This document shows positions 37,714 through 45,908 of a DNA stretch of 64,000 nucleotides, in pieces. The stretch is taken from NCBI GenBank assembly GCA_963699535.1, contig CAVOUJ010000013.1, forward strand, positions 1-64,000, read 5' to 3'. The first letter of the stretch is position 1. Every line of letters begins with the position of its first letter. Origin of the DNA: VBDM01 sp963699535. GTDB lineage: Bacteria; Pseudomonadota; Gammaproteobacteria; Burkholderiales; SG8-39. The notes under the pieces were generated by a model. It was given only the letters and a program-made list of their open reading frames with translations. It was not told the origin of the DNA and did no database searches. A program made the position numbers and the translations under genes.

Positions 37714-38474
37714 TCAGCTGCCGCTGAACCAGTTGTATCCCTGGTCCTCCCAGTAGCCGCCGGGATAGTCGTTCGTGACGTACATCGCGGTGATGTGCTT
37801 CGGATTCTTGAAGCCGAGCTTGGTCGGGATGCGCAGCTTCATCGGGAAGCCGTACTTGGGCGGAAGGAGTCTGGTCGGCGAAGCGGAAGGTGAGCAGCGT
37901 CTGCGGGTGCAGCGCGGTCGCCATGTCGATGCTCGTGGTGTAGTCGTCGGCGCACTCGAAGCCGATGTATTTCGCCGTGGTGTCGGCGCCGATGCGCGCG
38001 AGGAAATCGGAAAAGCGCACGCCGCTCCACTTGCCGATCGCGCTCCAGCCCTCGACGCAGATGTGACGCGTGATCTGCGAAGTCTGCGGCAGGGCGTAGA
38101 GCTCGGGCAGCGTCCAGGGCTTCTGGTCGCGGATGAGGCCCGACAGTTCGAGCTCGTAGCTCGCCCCGTCCACGACGCGCACCTCGTCCTCGCGGTAGTA
38201 GGCGTTGAAGGGAAAGGGCCTGGTGATCGCGCTCTCCGGATACTCCGGCGCGAGCTTGCTCGGGGTCGAACAGCCAGGCTTGGACGCCGTCGTTCCAGCG
38301 CGACATCCCGAGGAGCAGCTTCTGCACGTTTTCGTCGTCGGTCAGATCGCAGCCCGACAGCAGCGCGAGCGCGCCGAGCGACAGGCCCTGCTTGAGGAAC
38401 AGCCGCCGCTCGATCGAGCGGATGAGCTTCGGAGACTGGTCGGCCAGGCTCGTTTCCATGGTGCGCTTCTTCAT
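37714..38474 (-). CDS. Periplasmic molybdopterin-dependent oxidoreductase (sulfite oxidase/MsrP fold), frameshifted
   Basis: About 252 residues after removing two inserted bases (near 38263 and 37870). The N-terminus has a twin-arginine motif, ERRLFLKQGLSLGALALLSGC, which also ends in a lipobox-like LSGC. The molybdenum-binding cysteine lies in TRHICVEGWSAIGKWSGV, the pattern of the SUOX/MsrP catalytic domain. FECADDYTTSIDMATAL, LPPKYGFPMKLRIPTKLG and NDYPGGYWEDQGYNWF complete the domain. The ATG overlaps the TGA of the cytochrome b gene. Substrate unknown; relatives reduce methionine sulfoxide or oxidise sulfite. Confidence 0.87.
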
Positions 38475-39101
38475 GATGCTCTCCTTGCTCGGCCGGTGAT
38501 CATCGTCGGAAAGCTGCGCGGCACCACAATCACCATGACGATGTGCACGCAGCACGATGAACACCATCAGCGCCATTGCGAAGAAATGCAGAAAGCGCGC
38601 GCCTTCGTAGCCGCCCATGAGCGCCGCGATTTCCTGCAGCTGCACCGGCTTCCAGATCGCGAGGCCCGAGAACACGAGCACCACGAGGCACAGGATGATC
38701 GCGAGGTAAGCAGCGCGCTGCGCCGCGTTGTACACGGCGAGGTCGTCGTGCGCGAGCTTGCCGCGCAGCGCGGCCAGGACGTCGCGCAGCACAGCGCGGG
38801 GCGTAAGCGGGAGGAGTTTCCTCCGGAAGTGGCCGGAAACGATGCCGTAGGTCACGTAGACGATGCCGTTCAATACCAGCAGCCACATCGCGGCGAAGTG
38901 CCACTGCAGCGCCCCTGCAAGCCAGCCGCCAAGGGTGACCTCGTTGGGAAACCTGAAACCGAAGAGCGGCGAGGCATTGTAGATGCGCCAGCCGCTTGCG
39001 ACCATTACGAGAATCGCGAACGCGTTGATCCAGTGCGTGACGCGCACGACGAGCGGATGGACCTTCACCCACTCCGCCCGGTCCTGTTGTATCACTTCCA
39101 T
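38471..39101 (-). CDS. Cytochrome b561-type membrane subunit, frameshifted
   Basis: About 209 residues after one correction near 38550. Four transmembrane segments carry histidines placed for two b-type haems: VHPLVVRVTHWINAFAILVM, LQWHFAAMWLLVLNGIVYVT, LVVLVFSGLAIWKPVQLQE and RFLHFFAMALMVFIVLHIVM (last residues from the corrected frame). It ends SFPTMITGRARRAS with TGA overlapping the next ATG. Most likely passes electrons between the quinone pool and the periplasmic molybdoenzyme. First gene of the three-gene module. Confidence 0.88.
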
Positions 39102-39153
39102 CGAGATCTCCTCGCTGCGCGACCTCCTTGAGTCGCGACAGGCAGGCTAGGCC

Positions 39154-40300
39154 TTACAGCGCCAGCCTTCTGTCGCCTTCGCGGAAACCCAGCAGCGGCG
39201 CCGAAAAACCGCGACTGAACGCGATGACCTTGAAGAGCTCGCCCATTTCGGCGGGGCTCGTCAGCCGGTTTGCCTGGTTCGCGAGCGGAAGGTAGCGTGC
39301 TCCGTCCTCGGAGGGCGTGCGCGCCATGACCTCGGTGATGCCGCAATTGACGAGGAACTGCGCCTGGCTCGTGTAACCGGCGAGGTCGAGCCCGCTATCG
39401 CGCGCGGCCGCGGCAATGGCACTGAAATCGACGTGGCTGGTGATGTCCTGGAGTCCCGGGAAAAAAAATGGATCGGCGTGAGCGCGGTGGCGGTAGTGGC
39501 ACATCAGCGTTCCGTCCTTGCGCTGCGGGTGGTAGTACTCCTTCGCCGGAAAGCCGTAATCGACGAAGAGCGCCAGACCTTTTTCAAGGACCTCCGCAAG
39601 CGAGCGCATGAAAGCCGCGCGCAACCAGATGAATCTCGGTGCGAAAGCCTTCGGGGAGTTTGAGCGCGCGCGCCGCATCCAGCAGGTCGCCCGAAGCCAT
39701 TCGCCAGGACCAGTCGAGGCGGTCGGTTCGAACGCCGACTCCGCCTTCCTCGATTTTCCCGCCCTGGACCCGGACGACGTGGACCGGCATCGCATCGAGC
39801 ACCTCGTTTCCGATCACGACTCCGGAAAACGAAGGCGGCAGGCGATTCAGCCACGCCACGCGCTCGAGCAGATGAGGGACTCTCGCGGCAAGCGTGTCGC
39901 GGCTGCGCTCGCGCAGGTCGGAAGAGAGCTCGAGGATGAGATAGTTGCGCGGCGCTTTTCCGGAGCGCTCCAGCTCCTCGAGCAGCGTCGCGGCGAGCGC
40001 GCCGCTACCTGCGCCCACCTCGAGCACCTCGTCGAATCCTGAGTCCAGCACCTGCTTCATTTGTCGCGCGAGGGTCTGGCCGTAGAGCTGCGAAATTTCA
40101 GGCGCCGTGACGAAATCTCCGGCCTTGCCGAGTTTCCGTGCACCGGCACTGTAGTAGCCGAGGCCCGGCGCGTAGAGCGCGAGCTCCATGTAGCGCGCGA
40201 AGCCGATCCAGCCGCCGCTTGCCGCGATTTCCTCGCGAATATGTGCAGCGACGCGCTCGCTGTGCTCGCGCGCGTCGGGCGTGGGTTCGGGTAGCGCCAT
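39154..40300 (-). CDS. SAM-dependent methyltransferase of the MidA/NDUFAF7 family, frameshifted
   Basis: About 381 residues after one correction near 39624. NDUFAF7 dimethylates an arginine of complex I in mitochondria; bacterial homologues are common but less studied. The N-terminus has ASGGWIGFARYMELALYAPG and LGYYSAGARKLGKAGDFVTA, a hallmark of the family. The SAM site is VLEVGAGSGALAATLL, and GVVIGNEVLDAMPVHVV is the second conserved motif. After the shift, LALFVDYGFPAKEYYHPQRK and DGTLMCHYRHRAHADPF follow. Usual neighbour of folM in Burkholderiales, divergent from it here. Confidence 0.9.
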
Positions 40301-40339
40301 GGAAAGGAAGGCGGGACTATTCCGGTATCATTCTAGGCC

Positions 40340-41090
40340 ATGCCCGAGTCGCTTTCAGGGAAAGTTGTGCTCGTCACCGGGGGCGCAAAGCGCGTCGGGG
40401 CCGCCATCGTCCGGCGGCTGCACCGCGAGGGCGCGAGCGTGATGCTGCACTACAGGGGATCGGAACGCGAGGCGAACGCATTGCGTTCCGAGCTGAACGC
40501 GGCGCGGCAGAACTCCGTGGCGCTGGTCCAGGCCGATCTGCTCGACCTCGCGGGCCTCGCCGAGATCGTGAGAAACGCCGTCAACCGCTTCGAGCGGCAT
40601 CGATGCGCTCGTCAACAACGCTTCCGCCTTCTTCCCGACTCCGGTCGGCGAGATGACTCAGGCGACCTGGGACAGCCTCATCGGCGCGAACCTGCGTGCG
40701 CCGCTTTTCCTTTCGCAGGCCGCTGCTCCGCATCTGAAAAAGACCAATGGCACGATCGTCAACATCACCGACATCCACGCCGAGCGGCCGCTGAAGAACT
40801 ACGTGATCTATTCGATCGCGAAGGCCGGGCTCGCGGGGTTGACGCGCTCGCTCGCTCGCGAGCTCGGGCCCGAGGTGCGCGTCAACGGCGTCGCGCCGGG
40901 ACCCATCGCCTGGCCCGAGGACGGATCGTTCGACGAGGTCGCGCGCCAGCGCGTGATCTCGAACACGGTACTGAAGCGCACCGGCGATCCCGACGACGTC
41001 GCCCGCGCGGTTTACTACCTGATCGCGGAAGCGCCCTACGTGACGGGGCAGATCATCGCGGTGGACGGCGGCAGGAGCATCAATCTGTAA
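40340..41090 (+). CDS. Pteridine reductase-like short-chain dehydrogenase (FolM), frameshifted
   Basis: 249 residues after removing one base near 40598. FolM reduces dihydromonapterin and dihydrofolate with NADPH. The Rossmann motif VVLVTGGAKRVGAAIVRRLH contains the TGGAKRxG pattern, and the arginine after it is typical of pteridine reductases. In the corrected frame, DALVNNASAFFPTPVGEMT is followed by TNGTIVNITDIHAERPLKN and the catalytic YxxxK in YVIYSIAKAGLAGL (Tyr, Lys). GAPYVTGQIIAVDGG-type end is APYVTGQIIAVDGGRSINL. Confidence 0.9.
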
Positions 41091-41167
41091 CAGGTCCCGG
41101 GTGCAAGGAACCGGACGTGCCGGACAGTGTCTGACGTGGTTCCGGCAACAAGAAGAGAAGCCCTCCG

Positions 41168-41839
41168 ATGAACCCCACTCCACATCTCCCCGATCTCCAC
41201 CGACGCCGTATCGTCCGGGCGGCTCTTGCTGCCGGCGCCGGTGCGCTGCTCGGTCCGGCGCAGCTGCTTGCGCAGGAAAGGACGCTGCGCGCGACGCCCG
41301 CGGTGGCGCTCGGACCCTTCTATCCCGATCGCCTGCCCGCGGACCAGGACGCCGACCTGACCGCGGTCGCCGGGCGGCAGGGCCGGGCCGCAGGCCAGAT
41401 TCTGTACTTGAGCGGGCGCGTGCTCGATGTGCGCGGGCGTCCGATTCCGGGCGCGCGCCTGGAGCTGTGGCAGGCGAATGCGCACGGGCGCTACATCCAC
41501 AGCGCCGATAGCGACGCTTCCGGTCCGCTCGACCCTTACTTCCAGGGCTATGCTTTGCTGCGCACCGACGACCAAGGACGGTACCGCATCAAGACCGTGA
41601 AGCCCGCGCCCTACAGCGGCCGCACCGCACACCTGCATTTCAACGTCGAGGGCGGGCGTGCGAAGCTCACCACGCAGATGTTCTTCGAAGGCGAGCGCCT
41701 GAACGAGCGCGACGGGCTGTACCGCTGGCTGAGCCGGGAGGACCGCGACTCAGCGACGGGTCGCTGGGCCGAGCGCGCCGCCGACATGGAAGAGAAGGCT
41801 CTCGCCGCGGTTTGGGATATCGTGCTGAGTCTGAGCTAG
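41168..41839 (+). CDS. Exported intradiol ring-cleavage dioxygenase-like protein
   Basis: 223 residues. The N-terminus has an arginine-rich Tat-like signal (HRRRIVRAALAAGAGALL). The domain is that of protocatechuate 3,4-dioxygenase: VALGPFYPDRLPADQDADLT, YLSGRVLDVRGRPIPGARLE, LWQANAHGRYIHSADSD with an iron-ligand-type tyrosine, GYALLRTDDQGRYRIKTVKP and GRTAHLHFNVEG with the histidine pair. Cytoplasmic enzymes lack a signal; exported members of this superfamily are common and mostly uncharacterised. It sits between folM and ttcA with no aromatic-degradation genes nearby, so its substrate cannot be stated. Confidence 0.85.
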   Translation: MNPTPHLPDLHRRRIVRAALAAGAGALLGPAQLLAQERTLRATPAVALGPFYPDRLPADQDADLTAVAGRQGRAAGQILYLSGRVLDVRGRPIPGARLELWQANAHGRYIHSADSDASGPLDPYFQGYALLRTDDQGRYRIKTVKPAPYSGRTAHLHFNVEGGRAKLTTQMFFEGERLNERDGLYRWLSREDRDSATGRWAERAADMEEKALAAVWDIVLSLS

Positions 41840-41901
41840 GCAGCACTCGTGCCTTGGGCTCAATTCCGGGATAATCGGCGCTTCCTGCCCGGCTTCCCAT
41901 C

Positions 41902-42726
41902 ATGAACGCACCGGAAAAAATCCACTTCACCCGCAAGCAGCGCTTCGAGTCAGGGAAGCTCGAGAAGCGCCTGTGCCGGCTGGTCGGGGAGGCGATCGGC
42001 GACTACGGGATGATCGAAGCGGGAGACCGCGTCATGGTGTGCCTGTCTGGCGGCAAGGACAGCTACGGGCTGCTCGACATCCTGACGAAGCTGTGCGAGC
42101 GCTCACCGGTCGCCTTCGAGATCGTCGCGGTCAACCTCGATCAGCGCCACCCCGGGTACCCCGAGCACGTGCTGCCGGACTACCTGAGGTCGCTGGGCAT
42201 TCCGTTCCGGATCGAGACGCAGGATACGTATTCGGTGGTCAAGCGCGTCGTCCCCGAAGGCGAGACCATGTGCGGCCTGTGTTCGCGGCTGCGCCGCGGC
42301 GTTCTCTACCGAGTCGCGCGAGAGATCGGCGCGACCAAGATCGCGCTCGGCCATCATCGCGACGATATCCTGGAGACGTTTTTCCTGAACCTCTTCTTCG
42401 GCGGGAAGATGAAGGCGATGTCGCCGAAGCTCCAGTCCGACGATGGTGAACACGTCGTCATCCGCCCGCTCGCGTACGTGGCGGAGAGCGATCTCGAAGC
42501 CTACGCCGAAGCGAAGCGCTTCCCTATCATTCCCTGCGACCTGTGCGGCTCGCAGCCGACCCTGCAGAGAAAGCAGGTGAAGGCCATGATCGCCGAGTGG
42601 GAGAAACGGCATCCCGGGCGGATCGATTCGATGTTCCGCGCGCTCTCCGACATCGTGCCTTCGCACATGATGGACCGGAAGCTGTTCGATTTTTCCGCAG
42701 TGCGCACATCCGGGGATACGCAATGA
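41902..42726 (+). CDS. ttcA: tRNA 2-thiocytidine(32) synthetase TtcA
   Basis: 274 residues. TtcA thiolates cytidine 32 of several tRNAs using ATP and a [4Fe-4S] cluster. The PP-loop is VMVCLSGGKDSYGLLDIL, and the cluster cysteines are in TMCGLCSRLRRGVLY and IPCDLCGSQPTLQRKQVK. HHRDDILETFFLNLFFGGK is the family signature. Its TGA overlaps the ATG of the DUF3750 gene (ATGA). Confidence 0.96.
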   Translation: MNAPEKIHFTRKQRFESGKLEKRLCRLVGEAIGDYGMIEAGDRVMVCLSGGKDSYGLLDILTKLCERSPVAFEIVAVNLDQRHPGYPEHVLPDYLRSLGIPFRIETQDTYSVVKRVVPEGETMCGLCSRLRRGVLYRVAREIGATKIALGHHRDDILETFFLNLFFGGKMKAMSPKLQSDDGEHVVIRPLAYVAESDLEAYAEAKRFPIIPCDLCGSQPTLQRKQVKAMIAEWEKRHPGRIDSMFRALSDIVPSHMMDRKLFDFSAVRTSGDTQ

Positions 42727-43575
42727 AGCGCCGCCTGGGGATCGCAGGCTACTTCGCCGTCGCAGGGCTCGTCGCGCTCGTGTTTGCGATGGTGGGACGC
42801 GTGACTGCGCAGGACTGGCGCAGCACAAGCCAGGAGCCGGTCGGCCTCGCGCCCGCTGCGGCGACGACGCCCGACCCGATTGTCCAGGTCTATGCAGCTC
42901 GCGTCCGGGGTTTTCGCGGCGTGTTCGGCGTTCACACCTGGATCGCCGTCAAGCCAACCGCTGCGGCCGAGTACACGGTCTACGAGATCATCGGCTGGCG
43001 TCTGCGCTGGCAGGACACGGCCCTGGTCGTGCGGCATCGCGCGCCCGATGCACGCTGGTTCGGGTCGGAGCCCGAGCTCGTCGCCGAGAAACGCGGCGCG
43101 GGGGTCGAAGAGCTGATCGCGCGCATCGACAAGGCTGCGCACGCCTACCCCTGGGCCGGCGAATACACGATGTGGCCCGGTCCGAACTCCAACACCTTCA
43201 CCGCCTGGGTGCTGCGCGCGGTGCCCGAGCTCGAGGCCGATCTGCCCCCGACTGCGATCGGCAAGGACTATTCAGGTGCGAAGCTCGTCGGATCCGCGCC
43301 GAGCGGCAAGGGCTTCCAGCTCTCGCTCTTTGGCCTGCTTGGCCTGACCGGGAGCTCGGTCGAAGGTCTCGAGTTCAACCTTCTCGGGACTCACCTTTGG
43401 GGTGAATCCTTTCGATCCGGCGCTCAAGCTGCCGCTGATAGGCCGCGTCGGTCCGTCGCGTACATTCGACACGAAAGTGCCCGAAGCGAAGCTGAACGAA
43501 GCGAAGAGCCGGCCCCCTGGCCGAAAAGCCCGCTCTCTAGCACCAAGCATAGGCATCTTGTCAAAGTCATTTTGA
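42723..43575 (+). CDS. DUF3750 family protein, membrane-anchored or exported, frameshifted
   Basis: About 283 residues after removing one G from the run at 43386-43388. An N-terminal hydrophobic segment (GIAGYFAVAGLVALVFAMVG) is followed by the DUF3750 core: VYAARVRGFRGVFGVHTWIA, YTVYEIIGWRLRWQDTALVV, AYPWAGEYTMWPGPNSNTFT and AWVLRAVPELEADLPPTAIG. The Cys-free sequence with conserved H-W and PGPNSNTF resembles NlpC/permuted papain-like families only loosely. In the corrected frame it runs GLTFGVNPFDPALKLPLIGR to TGA 43573-43575. Translationally coupled to ttcA. Confidence 0.82.
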
Positions 43576-43577
43576 CA
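43559..43577. promoter_or_regulatory. Perfect palindrome, candidate operator of the HTH-aminotransferase gene
   Basis: TGTCAAA (43559-43565), GTCAT, TTTGACA (43571-43577): seven-base perfect arms with a five-base spacer, 20 bases before the ATG at 43598. The downstream gene begins with a Cro-type helix-turn-helix, so autoregulation is a natural guess. It overlaps the stop codon of the DUF3750 gene. Confidence 0.6.
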
Positions 43578-43597
43578 TGCTAACTTTGCGCGGTCAT

Positions 43598-45109
43598 ATG
43601 AACTGCGCAGAACGCCTCGTTTCAATTTTCGGCAGCCAAGCGGAAGTCGCCCGCGCGTTCCGGCTCGATCGCGCGGTGGTCAACAACTGGGTCAAGTCAG
43701 GTTACGTGCCGGCGCGCTGGGCGACGGAAGTCGAGCGCGTCACCAACGGCGGGATTCACGCCGTGGAAGTGCTGAACGAGGCTTCCGCGAAGAAGCCGGT
43801 GAAGGTCAAATCGCGTCCCGACGGTCACCTCTTCGGGTCGCCTCTTTCGGGAAAGGAAGCCATGAACAATTTCGCGCCTGCCAAACGCATCAGCTCGTTC
43901 CATCCGCCGCAAAGGACGCTCATGGGTCCGGGTCCGACGGAGATCCATCCGCGCGTGCTCACCACCATGAGCCAGCCGGCGATCGGCTATCTCGATCCGG
44001 TGTTCGTCGAGATGATGGAGGAGCTGAAAGGCCTGCTGCGCTACGTCTACCAGACGAAGAACCCGCTCACCTTCCCGCTCTCCGGCCCCGGCTCGGTTGG
44101 GATGGAGTACTGCTTCGTCAATCTCGTGTCCCCCGGCGACAAGGTGATCGTGTGCCGGAACGGCGTCTTCGGCGGACGCATGATCGAGAACGTCGAGCGC
44201 ATGGGAGGCAAGGCGGTCGTCGTCGAGGACGACTGGGGTGCTCCCATCGATCCGAACAAGCTCGAGGACGCACTGAAGAAGAACCGCGACGCGCGACTCG
44301 TGGCGTTCGTGCACGGCGAGACCTCGACGGGGGTGCAGTCGGACGCGAAGACCCTCGTTTCGATCGCTCACAAGTACGACGCGCTTGCGATCGTGGACGC
44401 GGTGACGACGCTGGGCGGCTCGCCCGTGCTCGTGGACGAATGGGAGATCGACGCAGTCTACTCGGCGAGCCAGAAGTGCCTCTCCTGCACGCCCGGACTG
44501 TCGCCGGTGTCCTTCTCCGAGCGCGTGGTCGAACACGTGAAGAAGCGCAAGGACAAGATCCATTCCTGGTTCATGGACATGAACCTCCTGCTCGGATACT
44601 GGGGCGCGACGACGCGCACCTACCACCATACCGCGCCGACGAATTCGCTCTTCGGCTTGCACGAAGCGCTGCTGCTGATCCGCGAGGAAGGGCTGGAGAA
44701 CGCCTGGGCGCGCCACCAGCGGCATCACAATGCGCTGAAGGCGGGACTCGAAGCAATGGGGCTTCGTTTCCTCGTCAAGGAGCAGTACCAGTTGCCGCAG
44801 ATGAACGCGGTGCGCTGCCCGGAAGGCGTGAACGAGGCCGAGGTGCGAAAGACGCTCCTCAACGAATTCAGCATCGAGATCGGAGCGGGCCTCGGCCCCC
44901 TCGCGGGCAAGATCTGGCGCATCGGCATCATGGGTTACTCCTGCCGGCCGGACAACGTCATGTTGTGCCTTTCGGCCCTCGGCTCGGTGCTCTCCGACAT
45001 GGGCTTGCCGGTCCATGTCGGCGATGCGGAGGCCGCGGCCCACGGGGCCTACGCCTCGATGCACGCCAAGGCCGCGCAGCAGAAGCAGAAAAGCCGCGCC
45101 GCGGCCTGA
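43598..45109 (+). CDS. Helix-turn-helix domain in frame with a class V (alanine-glyoxylate type) aminotransferase
   Basis: 503 residues in one open frame. Residues 1-60 form a Cro/YdaS-like HTH (SIFGSQAEVARAFRLDRAVV, NNWVKSGYVPARWATEVER). After a basic linker (KKPVKVKSRPDGHLFGSPLS), residue 89 is the methionine of a complete PLP enzyme: RTLMGPGPTEIHPRVLTTM, PLSGPGSVGMEYCFVNLV, the Asp motif IVDAVTTLGGSPV and the PLP lysine in VYSASQKCLSCTPGLSPV. That methionine has its own AAAGGAAG site, so the enzyme may also be made alone. A single missing or extra base in the linker would separate two genes with an ATGA overlap, so the fusion could be a sequence artefact. The aminotransferase call is firm; the specific substrate (glyoxylate with alanine or serine) is inferred. 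Confidence 0.85.
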   Translation: MNCAERLVSIFGSQAEVARAFRLDRAVVNNWVKSGYVPARWATEVERVTNGGIHAVEVLNEASAKKPVKVKSRPDGHLFGSPLSGKEAMNNFAPAKRISSFHPPQRTLMGPGPTEIHPRVLTTMSQPAIGYLDPVFVEMMEELKGLLRYVYQTKNPLTFPLSGPGSVGMEYCFVNLVSPGDKVIVCRNGVFGGRMIENVERMGGKAVVVEDDWGAPIDPNKLEDALKKNRDARLVAFVHGETSTGVQSDAKTLVSIAHKYDALAIVDAVTTLGGSPVLVDEWEIDAVYSASQKCLSCTPGLSPVSFSERVVEHVKKRKDKIHSWFMDMNLLLGYWGATTRTYHHTAPTNSLFGLHEALLLIREEGLENAWARHQRHHNALKAGLEAMGLRFLVKEQYQLPQMNAVRCPEGVNEAEVRKTLLNEFSIEIGAGLGPLAGKIWRIGIMGYSCRPDNVMLCLSALGSVLSDMGLPVHVGDAEAAAHGAYASMHAKAAQQKQKSRAAA

Positions 45110-45170
45110 CGTCGATCGGGGGAGACCCTAGGGCGGGCGGGGTCTTTCGATAGCCCGCCATCTGAAGTGC

Positions 45171-45214
45171 TTGCTTTCTTGAGCAAGCGCTCATAATATC
45201 TGAGCACTTGCTCA
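45171..45214 (+). promoter_or_regulatory. Promoter with two palindromic operators for the tetR-efflux operon
   Basis: A candidate promoter TTGCTT (45171-45176), 17-base spacer, TAATAT (45194-45199) overlaps TGAGCAAGCGCTCA (45180-45193) and precedes TGAGCACTTGCTCA (45201-45214). Both are TGAGC-N4-GCTCA palindromes, and one is nearly the reverse complement of the other. Their position, 29 bases before the tetR ATG, fits autorepression by TetR. Confidence 0.65.
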
Positions 45215-45242
45215 GGACCGACTTTCCCCGCGACGATCCCGT

Positions 45243-45908
45243 ATGGCCCGACCTGCCGCCGCCCGCGCCCATTCCCGCGCTCCCGCGACCGACCAGAAGG
45301 AGCGGCTTCTCGCCGCGACCGAGCGGTTGCTGTGCTCGCGCGGTCTCGCCTGCGTCACGACGCGCGATATCGCCCACGCTGCAAGGGTGGCCGAAGGCGC
45401 CCTGTACAATCATTTCGGCGACAAGGCCGAGCTGATCCTCGAGGTAGTGCTGCACGGCGTGGGCGAGTTCCGCGAGGTGCTGGACAGCCTTCCGCTGCAG
45501 GTCGGGCAGAACACCGTGCAGAAAAACCTCGAACGGGTGCTCGAGAGCGCGTTTCACTTTCACCATCGCATCGCCTCGCTGGTGTGCTCGCTTTTCGCCG
45601 ACCGGGAGTTGCTGGCACGCGTGCGCGGCACGATGAACGAGCGCTGCATCGGGCCGGGCCGCACGGCGTCGGTGCTCGCCGCATATCTGAGCGCCGAGCA
45701 GCGGCTCGGACGAGTGGCCGCGCGTGCAGTGCCCGAGGCTGCAGCGCAACTTCTGCTGGCGGCGAGCTTCAACAAGGCCGTGTACGACCATTTCTACGGC
45801 GTGTCCGGCGAGGCACAGGCGCGCCGCCATTTGCGGGACTCGGTCCGCGCGCTGCTCGCCGGACTCAGCCCCGAGGACGGGGAAAAGCGCGCGAGGGAAA
45901 CGAAATGA
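45243..45908 (+). CDS. TetR family transcriptional regulator of the efflux operon
   Basis: 221 residues. The N-terminal HTH reads KERLLAATERLLCSRGLACV and TTRDIAHAARVAEGALYNHF, ending with GDKAELILEVV, the TetR signature. The C-terminal ligand domain is all-helical. The last codon overlaps the ATG of the outer-membrane channel gene (ATGA at 45905-45908), so the regulator is the first gene of the operon it probably represses, through the two TGAGC-N4-GCTCA sites upstream. The region 45110-45242 holds only these sites and the promoter. Confidence 0.92.
   Translation: MARPAAARAHSRAPATDQKERLLAATERLLCSRGLACVTTRDIAHAARVAEGALYNHFGDKAELILEVVLHGVGEFREVLDSLPLQVGQNTVQKNLERVLESAFHFHHRIASLVCSLFADRELLARVRGTMNERCIGPGRTASVLAAYLSAEQRLGRVAARAVPEAAAQLLLAASFNKAVYDHFYGVSGEAQARRHLRDSVRALLAGLSPEDGEKRARETK

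Noticed and set aside
43572..43600. TTGACA followed after 17 bases by CATATG as a promoter for the HTH gene
   Set aside because: The -35 part is perfect but the -10 part is poor and falls on the ATG itself. TTGACA is better explained as the right arm of the palindrome.
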